Shown: positions 1 through 12,677 of the stretch, one piece after another | How the letters are laid out: every line of letters begins with the position of its first letter | Position numbering within the stretch: the first letter of the stretch is position 1 | Source: Fusarium oxysporum f. sp. lycopersici 4287 | Taxonomy: Eukaryota > Ascomycota > Sordariomycetes > Hypocreales > Nectriaceae | Assembly: GCF_000149955.1 (NCBI RefSeq) | Contig: NC_030994.1 | Coordinates: 1-64,000 of the forward strand | Direction: 5' to 3' | Length of the DNA stretch: 64,000 nucleotides | Program-made: the position numbers and the translations under genes | Notes under the pieces: generated by a model | What the model saw: only the letters and a program-made list of their open reading frames with translations | Database searches by the model: none | What the model was told of the DNA's origin: nothing

Positions 1-1741
1 ATGATATCCATGGCACCACGTGGTGACCACTCTTCGCTAAATCACAGCTAAATCATCCCTCTACCTTCCTCCCTTCCTTTTTGTCAGGAAATTGCCTTAT
101 AAATATAGGCCTTTCAGCATTCATGGCTTAGACAGTCCTTAAATGGTTTAAGTGGTTGGCATGATCCGTGATATACATGTAGGACAGGTGTCGTGGCGCC
201 TGAAGAACCATTCACCGAAGCAGCGTGAGTGAAAGACATGGCCGCATTGTAAATGACGGATCATGTCCTCGTCCAGCATTGGCCCTAAGCAAATTGCACT
301 CAGAAGTAGTCAGAAAATGGAGTCGGCGTGGTAATAGACTCGTGTGCTTACCAGGCATTAAAACCGGGTTCGATGTCCGCCACATAATTCGTTTCGGCCT
401 TCCACTGCCTGTAAGCTCGTGCAGGGGCAGTCTGATCCAGTGTCACCGGATTAAAAATATCGTCGCTAATCAACTCTGGTCTGTTGTCGGGTCTTAAGGG
501 ACTATCGTCAGGTCTTAAGAGATAAGAGCTTGATGCACTTCAGCACATTACCATAGAGACTATGAGGTTGAAGTACAAACAGTGAATAAAATGCTACTGC
601 TAGGATGAAGATGGCGACTATGATGACTGCGAATGGCAAGTCCGTGTCTAGAGGCAAGTGATCACTAGCCGGGTCGGATTTGACTGTAGGATTAACGATA
701 ATCATGGTAAAGATGGCTGGGTCTATTTTCCGGGATAATTAAACTCTGAATTCAATAAATCTAATGGCGGGTTCACTTGGTCTGATTATATACAGCATAA
801 AGCGGAGATATCCCTCATCTCGTCCTCCTAAACAAGAAATGCCTCATCAATCCCTCCAGCTCATCCTTAGGGCCTCTTCCGCTGCACCACTTCCGCCGCA
901 CCCTCGGTCACGCTGTCGAGCCTCTCTACTGTCTCGAACGCCTGTTTCGGGGCTGCGCAGCGCGCCATCGACCTGCAGCCCCGTCGAGCCCGATGGGTCA
1001 GTGACTGTACTGCATATTGATACGTTGCACGCCGCTACTCCTGTCACGTTCACGAGTGTGCTCGTGACAAACTCAACAACGGGCGTGGTCTGGTCGGAAG
1101 TGGTGTTTCTGTGGATTTAGATGGGTGGTTTGCTGGTCTGAGAGTAGGGGTCTTGCAAATACTCTTGGTTGGATTATTGGGTTTATCTGGCACAATGAAA
1201 CAAGTTCCACCCACCAAAAGACGCTAAGTAACACAAACCTGTCACCTACACACCTCCATTGGATTAATCTTCCCACGACACTCGCCTCCTTCGCCCATGA
1301 TGACGTCTCTGGGTAGTACTCATCAGCAGCATGGTGTTCATTTTTGAGAATATCTCCAACCAGCCTCTCGTCCCTGGAGTGCTTCTTGCTATTGAGTATT
1401 GACTACGCCGTTGGGCCACCTCCTCGTCTTCCTCACACCCGAGCCCATACCGCCTAGCAGCTTGCTCCATCTGTAGCTCATTAATGTGTGCCTCAAATAA
1501 ACTCTGAGATGCTTGAGGTGAGACTGATTCCATCGAGGCGGAGCTGATTGAGAGTATAAGAAGCTGTAATGGAGGGGGAACCTTAACATAATAATGGGCG
1601 CCAGGCACCATGACGGAGGTCATGGGGGTAAGCTTGACCCTGCGCAAACAGGAGCTGCGCTGTACTGTCAGGAACAGACGAGGCTCGCTCTGCCGCAACA
1701 GTATCGGCGCCTTTAGGCAGGCTGGTACACCTATTTACTAA
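1..1741. other. No gene recognised
   Basis: Mixed-composition sequence with several short reading frames on both strands but no recognisable domain. The longest, on the minus strand at 1264-1698, would encode 144 residues with an acidic and arginine-rich tail; it has no family resemblance I can name and no clear intron or start context. It is treated as non-coding or as a decayed gene fragment. Confidence 0.4.
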
Positions 1742-1743
1742 TA

Positions 1744-2810
1744 ACCTGCATGATAAGTGTATGTCGCAAAATTCTCTCACCTTACACCCCCACTATCTAA
1801 ACACATAATTCTCAACCACCAGGCATGCCAAAGCCTAATACTGAAGGTAGAGCTTCTTGCACTTGACGCCCTTCAAGAGGACCCAGAACTACGGGTCCGA
1901 CGGGCCGCAGAAATGTATCAGGGTCATTTTCGTACCTTGCAACGCTGTCGAAAAGTCACTCGATCTCAACGCATTTGGACCCCAAAACAGTGGAAGCTGT
2001 CTGACCTAGAAGAAGCTATATTATTTCGGTTTATTCTTGCGCCAGATTCGTAAGGGTTTCCCTTGCGACTGTCTTATGTTGAAGCAATGGCCAATCGTCT
2101 CCTCGCTGACCGCGAGGCGTTACCTATTGGCACGCGCTAGGCCTCTAACCTCGTCAAGCCATAACCAGAGCTAACAGCGCGTCTTTTTCGGAGATAAATA
2201 CAGAAGAGCTAAATACAAAGATTCAGAAGTTATTTAGGGCTAGTTTATGCTTATATAAAATATTACCATTAAGTATATCTATTACCTCAAAGTGAGATAT
2301 TTATAATATTAATAAGACTGGATTAATAATAAAGGTTATCTTAATAGATATAGTTATTATAAGTATAAAAAAATATTCTATAACAGAACGTAGTTAGCAT
2401 GGAAACCGGGAATAGATTACAGTAATATAAGGCATAAGTTCTAAGGGTTAGTGCATGCCACCATTTATATAGCAGGTAAGAATTACCTCTCGATATAGTA
2501 TAAAAATAGCCCTCTACTGCAGAACTAGGTTGCTAGTACTATGACTAAAAAGGCTAGATTGTAAATAAAATAGGGCTGGAATAAATAAAATAATTTAATA
2601 AGCATACTATACTATACATAACTGGCAAATATCACCTCCTTATCTTAGATAATTATAATAGTTATTACTTAGCCGGTTTTAAGCTATACTAGCTTATCTA
2701 TCTTATATAATCTAGTATATTAATATTAGCAGTTTTAGCCTGCTTAGGTAGGCATATAGTTAATATGTTAAGAGAATAAAGGATAGTATAATAAGTGTAA
2801 TAATCAAGTA
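1744..2810 (+). pseudogene. 5' part of a dead pogo/Fot1-type transposon
   Basis: A TA at 1742-1743 is followed by ACCTGCATGATAAGTG, resembling the terminal repeat of the intact pogo element at 58573. From about 1825 the translation (LDALQEDPELRVRRAA, then KLSDLEEAILF) matches the N-terminal helix-turn-helix of that transposase. A stop follows at about 2053, and homology continues through the CENP-B-type domain (near 2060-2200) as heavily AT-rich sequence. The first 430 bp have normal composition while the rest is strongly C-to-T/G-to-A converted. Homology is lost near 2808. It is a non-functional relic. It may belong to the same copy as the 3' remnant at 3940-4687, split by later insertions, but the termini differ enough that two copies are equally possible. 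Confidence 0.75.
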
Positions 2811-3409
2811 TTACAACCCATTTCTCACCTGGATTTTAATTTTTAAATAATTTTTAAAAGTCGAAATTAAGCTTAAAATAGCTAGGATTTAAATAACTTA
2901 TATATAAGTCCAAAGTAAATTATTTTAATTTTTCTAGAATTAAAAAAAAAAAAATCCTATATAGCTATAAACTTTAAAGTGTATTTATATTATAAAATAC
3001 ATTATATTATAAGGTTTTTTATATAAACTAAAATACTTAAAAATCTTTTAAAAATAGTTTCTTAATAATATTAACTTATTAGATACTATATATTCGGGTC
3101 CATGAATCTAGACTTTTATATATATCTTATATTATATTTAAGGTTCTGCCCCTTAGAGGATTTACTATTTTAGCTGTAATCTAAATGTGCTTGCATATAA
3201 CACCCAGTGCCTATTTAATATAATTATACTATTTTAGGGAAAAAGTTTATCTAGTTTTTAGCTAATGTAGTTAAGCTTTTATACACTATAGGGTAAGCTA
3301 TTATTAGCTGTATAATATGCTGCAACACTTGCTTATTAAATACGTGAAGTTATATTAGCAAAAAGAGCTTCTTCTTTGCAATTTATATACCTTTCTAAAA
3401 CTCTTTAAT
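2811..3409. repeat. AT-rich, RIP-like sequence of unknown origin
   Basis: Very AT-rich, dense in TA dinucleotides and stops in all frames. It begins with TATTACAACCCA, which could be a RIP-altered LTR end (TGTTACGACC type), but the body matches nothing else in the window that I can see. Probably a decayed transposable element inserted in the pogo relic. Confidence 0.45.
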
Positions 3410-3735
3410 TATTACAACCTCCACGTTTATGTAACGTGGGCCTTACAAATTTCACCAATCACATCAGGATCACCTCTCCCAGTAATAATCCTCTTCGATT
3501 TAGATTACGTAGATTACAATGCTCCAAGACTAGATCACCACGGATCACCAATAATCCCTATAGATCCTACCCTTGGATTACTATTATCTTCTACTAAGCC
3601 ACATAGCTACCTTTAGTATATAGAACACGTTTATTTGCACTTTTATAGATTTTAGCTTACTAGATATTAATAAACTTCTTTATATTAACTAAGCCTAATA
3701 CATATTAAATTTACTATTAAGAGATGTTGTTAAAA
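3410..3735 (-). repeat. Decayed LTR of the Ty3/gypsy family seen at 50.8-58.5 kb
   Basis: Read on the minus-sense orientation of the Ty3 element, it starts TATTACAACC, the RIP version of TGTTACGACC, and follows the LTR order: a GATCACC motif, the TTTAGTATATAGA box, the TAGCTTACTAG.TATTAATAA segment and ATTAAGAGA. Similarity fades after about 3735, so the end is truncated or too diverged. No target duplication is visible. Confidence 0.65.
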
Positions 3736-3939
3736 GGTGGGTTTGGCCCGATTGGTTTGCTTGGCCACCTATAGATCAATGCTCCATTGGTATATAAAGA
3801 AACACTGCCAACCCCCTTTTAGCATAGAATCAAGGCTCTTTTAACCCTCTCTTATGTGACCCTCTGCTGTGCATGCCATAGACGTGATACTTTAATAACA
3901 CTTAGCATCACGCCCTATGTAACCTGCTAACGATAAACC

Positions 3940-4687
3940 GAGCACGGCTTAGTTTATCCACAGTTGGGAACTAACTGTTATATTAATAAAGAAGAATGTT
4001 TCAGAAGGCTTCTAAGGGGCATGTCCAGCGCCTTTAAGCCCTAAGAGTAAAATTCTTAAGATTAATGTAAAGCTGCAGATGCCGATACTAGTCCTGGGGG
4101 TCGATTATTTATTAGTACCTTAGGTGTTAACGACGCCAAGTAAACCGATTAAGGCGACTCTATAATCGGATTCCATTGAGAATGGAATCTCTAGATATTA
4201 AGGAAGCTCTCTAATATCTAATTTATATAATATAAATCAGTTTGCTAAAGGAACAGAGGGCATTATGTATCAGATCGCCTTATCGAAGTCAGAGGTGCAG
4301 ATCCTTTAGGAGGAAAATAAGATACTTAGCTGGCGTCCACAGGCTACAAAGAAACATCTGAGATAAGGAGTAAGCCTTATAATAGGTTAAGAGCAAGACT
4401 TTCATGGCCAGAATAAGGTTAGCGCGCAGCTATAGGTTAAAGGTCAAGGAAATGGTTGGCAGAAATGGACAATAGAAGCGAAGCAACGGCGGTGCTGCCT
4501 CTGTGGCAGGACGGGGCGTAACGCGCGAAAGTGTCAGATAGAAGTAAACCTGTCTGGAGAAGACGGGAGCGACTCATCCGATGCCATTACATGCCTTATG
4601 GTGGATATCACAGGGATGTAAAGACATCTGGGTATGGTGAAGTGGGCAACTCGCTTGTCCGGGCCGCTTGCTTATTATGTACGCAAT
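3940..4687 (+). pseudogene. 3' part of a dead pogo/Fot1-type transposon with terminal repeat
   Basis: The reading LSKSEVQIL.EENKILSWR followed by RRCCLCGRTGRNARKCQ (about 4275-4535) matches the C-terminal coiled region and zinc knuckle (CxxCGxxGxNARxC) of fungal pogo transposases. Interrupting stops are TAA/TAG where CAA/CAG is expected. The end at 4641-4687, read inward on the minus strand, has ATAAGCAAGCGGC then ACAAGCGAGTTGCC, the same doubled-repeat terminal architecture as the intact element at 58573. It is of a different subfamily from that element and clearly dead. Confidence 0.7.
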
Positions 4688-5736
4688 TAAGTATTAGTAG
4701 TCTCTTACCTCTATTTCTATTAGCATATTTATGCTGGATTTTAACAAAAGACGTTAATAGATACTAATAAACACTATCGTCAGATAAGTGTGAAAAGCTA
4801 ATATTCTACTTCTCCAGCTTTTAGCTTCCTAAAGCCTAACTTACAACTCTATCTCCCTCTGGATTCCCACCTACGATTGTGTTCTTATGTTCACAACTAT
4901 CTCGCTTGTACATCCAAGTACGTCTGGCCGATAATGAACGAGCCTGACTTCGGACGGCTGCACCAGAATTCCCCTTATGTATTATGCGCATGATTCCCGC
5001 GATTCAGACTCGATTTGTTACCTTCCCCCTGGATCCCTCCTATACTAGGCCCTCTCGCCCCATAACACGTCGTTGAATTGGCCTGTGCTTGGGTGAACTT
5101 GGCTAGAAGCCCACTGTTTATAAGGCTCATTGAGGCTTTGCAAAGGACGCGTCCAACCAAAGGTTGTGGCCGCCTTGGCGCGAATCTCAAGGGACGTTGG
5201 GCTACGCGAGTGATGAAATACGTGGTCAGTCCGTTTGGCTGCAATCCAAAACACCCTGACATGAGTGATTCCTAATGAAGTCAAGGCTCCGATTGCTGGC
5301 GGAAGAGATATGGCATCGTCAAGGACTAGATTCTAATGTCCAGCCAGACCGTAAAGCGGGCCTGTCTAGCGTTGAATAATCGTTGCGGAAAATTCCGGGG
5401 CTGGTACAAAGCTTGGCTAATGGACAGCGATGAACTGAACGAGTCAGGAATCGCGGTTCTACGGAGTAGGCCGTGAGCCACGTTCTAGTTTCGGCATTTG
5501 CCGCACACCATTTGCGCGCTCGTTGCATAACTGCTTGGGCATCATTGGCGAGGCTGGTCGGAACATAGAATCTAAATAGACTGTGCGGGCGCCGGATGTC
5601 ACTAACACCTGGTGAGTAAAAACAAACATAACTTCCATACATTAACATAGTACTTAATATTCTCATCTTGCCCTTTGCTCTTGAACCGCCTCATCATTTT
5701 TCCGTGTGGCTTGCTCCGGCTCCATCATTCGCCGCC
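4688..5736. other. Intergenic, no gene recognised
   Basis: Short open frames exist on both strands at 4975-5284 and 5319-5666, but none shows a recognisable domain, codon pattern or splice structure. The last 70 bases are the likely promoter and leader of the membrane-protein gene that starts at 5737. Confidence 0.4.
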
Positions 5737-6884
5737 ATGTCGATCTCATCCGATCCTGTGTACTTTGAGCTCAGTTGGTCTATCCTGAGCACCATTGGAA
5801 TCGGGAACTTCCTCTTCGGGCTTCTCGTTTGCACCATCACCAGCTTTTCACAAATATCCGCCATTCCACTAATAACGTCTGCCGCCGGGGCCACGGCGAA
5901 CGGGCTGTGCTACTATGCATTCTATACCCAAGGGTACCCCGTTAAAGGCAAGGCCGTAGCATCGGCATTTGCAGACTTGTTTTGGTTGGTAAGGGTCTTC
6001 TTGATCTGGACAAAGATTCAGAATGTTGCCGTCTCTGGCTGACGCTGGATTGTATATAAAAGGTCCAGGAAGCGGGGCTCTCATTCTACAGCTACGTGAT
6101 ATTGAGCCATGTACTACGAAATCGCCGCTGGCACGTCTTTGCCAGTTTATTTTGGACTATTATGGTCATAATTTCAGCCCTTAGAATAACAATCACCATC
6201 ACGAGGGTCAGATCTATCCTAGACGGAGGTAGTTTATATCAGAAAGTCATCGACAATCTTCATATCGGCTACTTTGTATCGATCGCCACGGTGGAGTGCA
6301 TCAACGCATACTTCCTGCTAACCGTCTTCGCCTCCGCAAAATCCTCGTCCCTAAAAGCAGCCATTAAGGCGGACCCCTTTCGATATTTAATGCGAAGCGC
6401 TGAGGTTCGTCTGGCTCTGCTCGCCGTCATTGGCGTCATGAGGGCCATCACATACTCCTTCCAGACTACCGCGCAGAGCGCGACGAACGTAGCAAGCCAA
6501 CTAGACCGGTTCGCCTACACCATGGAATGCCTCTTCCCTGTCGTCATGCTGTTAGTTGAACCCATGACTTCCATACAGGTACTCTTGCCATACGCTTACT
6601 AACTTTTATCTCGTAGCATTGACATGCTCGCGTCCAGATTAGTGTTCACAGACCAGGCGTGTACATCCTCTTCTCGAAGTCAGACACCCAGAATTTGCCC
6701 CAAACAACTCACCTCAAATACTAATGAGGGGTTGTATTCTGTACCGCCAAACGATCAAATAGTTGAGATCCACAGAAGTGGAAATATTATTGGCCGGACA
6801 AGCTCACAGGAGCGTATCCTTGAGTCTGGAGTATCCCAAAGGACGGCCTCAGAGATCGAGCTTGAAGGCATAAATGGAAGGTGA
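5737..6884 (+). CDS. Fungal multi-pass membrane protein of unknown function
   Basis: Three exons, 5737-5988, 6069-6550 and 6617-6884, give 333 residues. The ATG at 5737 sits in GCCGCCATGT context. Intron 1 (GTAAGG...CCAG, 80 bp) joins LFWL to EAGLSFYSY; intron 2 (GTTAGT...GTAG, 66 bp, branch-like CTAAC) joins VVML to IDMLASRLVF. Several hydrophobic helices are separated by short loops: about residues 10-35, 40-60, 75-95, 105-130, 150-170, 200-220 and 245-265. The C-terminal 70 residues are polar and probably cytosolic. The pattern TYSFQTTAQSATNVASQLDRFAYTMECLFP is familiar from unnamed integral membrane proteins of Pezizomycotina, but I know no function or formal domain name. The gene looks intact. 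Confidence 0.8.
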
Positions 6885-8377
6885 GGTATTAGCAAGACGG
6901 GTAATTTTGAGGTGTACAGACCCTATGATTCTCCTGGATGAGAAAGAAGTAACTAGGAATTATATGAAGTCCAGGCGTCCAGCTTCTCGTTGCGAAATTA
7001 AGACGGTGTAATGATAATTGATAAGATAGTTAGTTTCCTTAGCAACAAACCTAACTATATGACTACCTACATCACGAAATCTTTACATATAACGAAGTAT
7101 ATGCAACATAGGTTATGTGGCGATAGAAAGCTTCCATAAAAGTAACCACTATTCCTAAAATATTATGAGCTATTTAATAAGTCTCTATGAACTGTGGTGC
7201 TTGCGACTTCAATAAGACAAAAACCTTGAGCCGCTCTGCGTGAGTGGCAGGTTAGTGTGAAGCCTATTATTGACGCTTGTACAGAGTATCAGGCACACAT
7301 GTCCATATGCTAAGTAGTCCCTTTACGCTTAGTGGATAGGCAGCCTCGAGCTAGGAATGAAAGGCTGCTATTGGAGGCCATCACGGGCAAGGCAACAGGG
7401 GAAAAAGAGACGCGGAAGAGAGAGGGTTTCGGGGAGGGAGATACTGGTGCAGAGTCTGTAAGGTTGCAATTTATCTCTTTAACCGGCACAAGACTGCAAA
7501 GCGGTCAAGACAGGGATATCAGGCCAATTAGAGGAATTAATTCTGCCAATACAGGCCAACTTGTATATAAGAAGCTGGAAGCCAATAAGCATAGATATAA
7601 AAGATCAGTAGCCAGTAAAAATCAGAAAAATAATAGGCTATACTATTATAGATGTAGTCAAGATACAAAGATATACGGGGTTTTATATAGCTTACCTCTA
7701 TAAACCCTCTGTAGCCGTCTGGTACGTGGGGTCAAGCAGGTCGAGTGACCTTTTGCAGTCTTGTGCCGGTCAAAGAGATAACACGACAGCCTGTTGGTAC
7801 TTCTATGAAAGCCAAGTTTAAATGGGGCGGCGCCTCCTAATTGGTCTATTGACTTATCGTGGTCCCGCTATAGAGGATACCAGCGTTAGCCTACATGTGC
7901 CATCGTGCCTAACACAAAAAAGCATCAATGGAGGCTTACCCCGCATCCAACATCAAGCCTCAACGAACTGCAGCATACACAGACAATCAAGCAATGACAT
8001 GTCTCATCCCCCCTTTTTCATTTTCTTATGACGTGTAGTATGTTGATATGTCATTTTACTGATCGCGCCACACCATCTTACCGTCAGAGCTGCCATTATG
8101 ACGCCTAGCTGTTGCAGGACTTGTTGGGTAACAAGTGCGGCGCGGCATCATTGCCGATAAGCGTTGATGTTCACATTTATGTCGTGACACCGATTGATGT
8201 TATAGGAAGATTGCAACAAACTTATTTTAGAGGTGCCATACTTAGTATAAAGTAGTAAACCAGATCGTAGTAGTTGTGGTTTAGACCCAAGTATCAATTC
8301 ATGCTATTCCTAGCCAACGTTCGCAGCAGTAAGGGAGGCAGTAGCAACGGTACCCTGGTCCTAAAGCAACTGAAATA
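6885..8377. other. Intergenic, no gene recognised
   Basis: Contains a lysine/arginine-rich open frame at 7332-7703 whose second half is AT-rich with repeated ATA codons; it has no recognisable domain and is probably not a gene. The part after about 8200 is the upstream region of the LEA-like gene. Confidence 0.4.
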
Positions 8378-10065
8378 ATGTCGAAAACCAAGGACTCTAC
8401 CGCTATCCCCGAAGGACAGATCGAAGACATGAAAGAGGGCACTGCTTTCAGGGAGCAGCAGAATCCTGGTGCGTTCACTATCCTACAGCCGAGCTCGTGC
8501 TTATCATCCTCATTGGAATTAATCTTGAGTCAGTTCCCCGGAGCGTTGCTGGCTCCGTTAATAATGCCGGAGATGTCTCAGACGACGCCGGCAATATTAT
8601 CGGCACGACCTTGCCATTAGGACAGGACGAGCCAGACAAAGAAAGGCAAGAGGAACAACAGGAGGAATATGGCGAATACACAACTCAGGAAGCTGAGAAG
8701 AAATATGGCCGCCTAGACCTTAACAACCCAAAGGATACCGTTGATCGCCTTGCTGGTGCTGTCAGCAGCACAGGCAAGCCCGCTGTTGGCGGCGTAACCG
8801 GCGCACTGGGTCTCGGAGGCATGTCGGATGAGACGCCCGAAGCTCCCAAGCAGGCCGAGGACGTCATAGGCCAGATGCTCGAGGCCAAGACCAAGGATCA
8901 GAAGGATAATAGTATCAGCTTCGAGGAGTGCGATATGCCCACAGGCGACAAGGAGGTGGTCGAGACGGAGGGTAGGCTCAAAGAAGTCACCTCTGAAGAG
9001 GTAAAGGACAAGATCTCCAAATTCGAAGAGAGGGTGGACGAGAAAGACGTACCAAGAGTGCCCGAGGATGCTATTCAGGATGAAGCCCCTAAGTCGGAGA
9101 TACCCGAGGGCAAGGCCCGCAGGCCTGAGGCTCTTGACGTGGAGGTAACTGAGGGAAAGTTTCCTGGTAAGGAAGCCGCTCGCGAGTTGGCTGGTGTTAT
9201 CGTCGAGGCAGTCGGTCAAGCCCCCTTTGAGAGCCGACAAGTTGGTGCCGAAGGTGGCCTCATGCAACTCAAGGGCAGCAAGGTCGATGAGGGTGGAGCC
9301 ATCCTTGACCGTCGCGGGAACGTTATCAATAAGACCAAGGCCTGGGATGCGCCTTATCCCGGTGCCGAGCAGACTGCTGAAGAAAGGCTGCAACGTGAGC
9401 AGGCTGAGCAGGTGAAGGCGAAGAGGAAGGAGGAGACCAAGAAAGACAAGGAGCTTGCCAGCGCGCTAGCCTACCACATTGATCAGACCCAAGACAAAAT
9501 CCGACCCATCTGCAAAATGATCAACAACGAGATTAGCATTGCCGAGGCCCAGCTCGGGAAGGAGTATAGTGAGGAGCACCTCGTCAGGCAAGTCCGCCCT
9601 CTGATTGAGGAGGGCGCTAAGATTCTAAGTGATGTCAATGGTGTCATCCAAGGTCTTAATCCCGACAGCCGCCTCCAGAGGAACGCACAGCAGAAGGCGG
9701 CGATCGCCGAGGCTACTCCTGAGGAGTACCATCTCGCCGAGTTGTTGAAGGAGGCGAGTATCGAAGGTTCTTCTTCCATAAGCCTTTGCTAAAACCAACA
9801 GCTTACTGGTAGTGTCACTACTACCATCGATCGCGCCAGGCGCAAGCTCGAGAGCATGCCTCATGCCAAGAAGGAGCTCAACCCTCTCTGGGCTCTTCTC
9901 GCAATACCTCTGTTCCAGATCATCGCTTCCATCGAACTCTTGCTCGATGGTATGCTTGGCCTGGTTGGCAGATTGGTAGGCCATCTTCCTTGCCCCCTTT
10001 TGCGTTGTTCATGGATCAACAATCTAATGCAGTATAGCTGCACGGAGATGTCATTAGCTCCTTGA
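8378..10065 (+). CDS. LEA-like protein with C-terminal DUF6987-type domain
   Basis: Exon 1 starts at ATG 8378 (MSKTKDSTAIPEGQIEDMK). A GT donor at 8469 must splice to an acceptor near 8572 or 8582 to enter the long frame (phase 1 fits both). The body is charged and low in aromatic residues, with a DDAGNIIG-type repeat and a second copy ILDRRGNVINKT (DUF3659-like), then AARELAGVIVEAV, DKIRPICKMINNEI and VRPLIEEGAKIL typical of the fungal LEA/DUF6987 family. The frame hits a stop at 9790; a 48-bp intron 9754-9801 with GC donor (GAG|GCGAGT) and CAG acceptor restores LLKE-LTGSVTTTI and runs on to MPHAKKELNPLWALL and a hydrophobic C-terminus. A further 57-bp intron at 9976-10032 is possible without changing the stop. 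Such proteins are linked to stress or spore desiccation by name only; function here is inferred. Confidence 0.75.
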
Positions 10066-11840
10066 CCGGTAGTAAGAAGGAATAAATGTGTCCGATATTG
10101 GGGTCCATTGTGTGTATTGCTCTCTCTCCTATAGTTGGGTTGAAACCCTATTTCTATCTGTTCAGTAATGACCTATCTAAGAGGTTGTTACAGTGCCGAG
10201 ACAGCTCTCTGACCGGTAGTTCGGTCATCCGGTTAGCCGGTCTCATTTTCACCAGTATTCAACAAAATGACACGATTGATTGAAAGGGTATCTGCCGATT
10301 TGATGATATATGTATATAAGAGTTAATTTGTTAGTTCATTGCAATGCTACTAGGTTGTTCGGCCCTTAAGGAAATGAGTCGTAGCTTGATAGTCACTACG
10401 ATACTGGTGACTAGTGTCTTGGAAGAGCTCAGTCCACCAAAGGACATGCAGAGTATAGCAAGCCAGAGCATTTTCTTATTCGTTCATGAAGACATGACAG
10501 GGTTAAAATGCGGGTAGTGGCTACCTCCTAGGCTCGTCAAGGGTTTTTTCATTTTATAATTCCTCTCATTCGCCCATTTCTAAAGCCACTTATCAGGGAT
10601 TAAGACTACCAGACGTTAAATCGACCTCGAATTCGATTTTCAATCGACTATAACCTCTTCCTTTCATAAATAAAATCCTCCAGCGTCTTTTAAAAAGATT
10701 CATTACATCTAAAGCTATCAATTCATCTATTTTTTTTTTTCTTTTCTTTTTTTCTTTTTCTTTTTTTGTTTTGCATCGTCGTGGTTGATTTACTGGGAAT
10801 TTTTTAACGTGTTATTGAACCCGCCCGCCATTTTCGCTGACACTTGCACGACGCCGCCCCAACCCGCACCCTCCACGCATTACTGACACCTTGTCCTGAG
10901 GTGTGTGTTAACCTCGCTAGGGAGGGTTGCAAATTCGCACAACTCGGATTGGGTTGGACGATTAAGACTGCTTACTAGGGCCTATTGTCTTTATTGGCAA
11001 GTAACTTGTCATACTACGATTAGCATCTATAGAATAGACCTGACTAGACCTGGGTTTTGGTTAGGTCCGAGATGTCTGCTGCTTCGCTGGGTGAGGTAAA
11101 TTAGTCTGGTCACTGGAGTCAGCTGCCCTTTTCTATAAAACGAACGGTAGTGGCCTTTCACAGGTTTCATGGGAGCTCATATCCAATTAAACATTTAGAA
11201 TGTACCTACCCCGTACTTTGTCCAAACGCGTCCGTGCACACGCCAGTGTCCCAATCTCTGGTTTTTGGTATGCCAGAGGGTCTCGCCGGTCAGGGGTGTA
11301 AGGGTAGGAAAGGAATGCCTTCTTTATAGAACTTGTAAGATTCGCAGTTCAATGGTGGACGGATTGACAAGTTTTTATATCGAGTTTCTGCCCTAAAGCC
11401 TTCCAATTTTCACATGTCAAGCTGCTTCAAGAACATATCGACAAAGCAACGTTTATGCACAGTAAGCCATAATACGTTTTGCTGCAAGCCTACTGTACCA
11501 AGGGTAGACGGTACCATACAGTACCCCTCCACCAGTAAGAGCCCTTCACCGGTAAGCAAAAATGAAATTTCCCCATATAAAATGCTTTTGTCAATTACTC
11601 ATTCCTCGGTTGGTATTTAAGTTATATTTACGTGCAGGAGTTGGTTCTGTTGAGAATCTGCCGTTCTTTAATACTATGGCATAACTTTGTAGGTTACGTA
11701 AGTGGCTTGCCGTATTCCAACAATGTAAAATCGCTATGGATGACTTTCTTACGACTACTTTCTCAAGCCTTCATCGGACTTACATCTACCTTCAAGCCAC
11801 AAAACCGGCTTTGAAATGCCCTGAGACTTCTATACTGCGA
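10066..11840. other. Intergenic, no gene recognised
   Basis: Short frames only, none with a domain. It holds a long pyrimidine-rich tract at about 10728-10770 (runs of T broken by single C), which could be a core-promoter-like or simple low-complexity sequence. No RNA gene recognised. Confidence 0.4.
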
Positions 11841-11844
11841 GTGA

Positions 11845-12600
11845 AATGGTTGAAACCATGCTGGATGTCACGGACAACGGCCTCTCCCAAAACCAATCTG
11901 CCTAGAAGCATGGCATGCCTCAGACCACTCTTTCAGACCGTTTAAGATGTCTACCATCTAAGTCCGAGGTCACCTATCCCGCCTAACTGTTATCAAAGAC
12001 CTAAGAGACCAGATTAGTCAGCTGGGTACTTAGATAAGAGGCTCTTGGCTATGCTCTGTCTCACAGTCAAGTCCACGCCACCGCCGCAGCCCTTTTACGA
12101 CAACAAGGTCGGGAAAAGCCTATCGGTGTACACTGGGTAGCCAGATTCGTGAAACGCCATCCAGCTACCAAGGCTAAGATAGGAAAGCGCCAGGAGGCAT
12201 CGAGGTTTAATTCCTTTACTCCAATGGCCGTCAATTGGTACATCGATATCCGCGAAAGAGAGTATGGATAGATCAAGCCCGAGAACACAGTTACTGTCGA
12301 CGAAGGCGGTATCCTGGCGGGATTTGGTAAGGACTCGCCTTTTTTTACTATTGACTTACTATAAATTTACTGACAAACTGTGAATATAGGCTTGGACTCC
12401 TTGGTTACCGGCAGCAGCGATTCGAACAAGGCCTTTCTCAAAGGCTCTCAGTCCCGCATTTAGACTAGCTTTATCGAAGCCGTGACTGCAGATGGCCGTC
12501 TTTTGCATACTTGGGCATTATAAGGAGAGCTCTACCCACTCCCGATTGGTCAATTAGATCTTATCATCTGATAAGATTAAGATTGTGGATGCTGAATTCC
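11845..12600 (+). pseudogene. Dead Fot1/pogo-like transposase, second subfamily
   Basis: Discontinuous reading gives MVETMLDVTDNGLS then KHGMPQTTLSDRLR (helix-turn-helix), EALGYALSHSQVHATAAALL and GVHWVARFVKRHPATKAKIG (CENP-B-type DNA-binding domain), ASRFNSFTP, IKPENTVTVDEGGI (start of the DDE domain), then LDSLVTGSSDSNKAFLKG and TSFIEAVTADGRLL. A TAG at about 12269 stands where TGG (Trp) is expected, and other stops occur upstream. A GTAAGG...ATATAG interval (about 12327-12389) interrupts GFG-LDS cleanly like a spliceosomal intron. Homology stops soon after 12600, before the catalytic second and third aspartates, so the copy is truncated. Confidence 0.7.
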
Positions 12601-12677
12601 TTGACAAATCGTCTAATTTCATTCATTCTGCTCAATATATTATGACCTCTCGCGTGAGTTCATATGCTACCAAACAT

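Noticed and set aside
8713..9393. 226-codon minus-strand frame opposite the LEA-like gene
   Set aside because: It is the antisense of a charged coding region with a clear domain on the plus strand; no splice or start evidence of its own.
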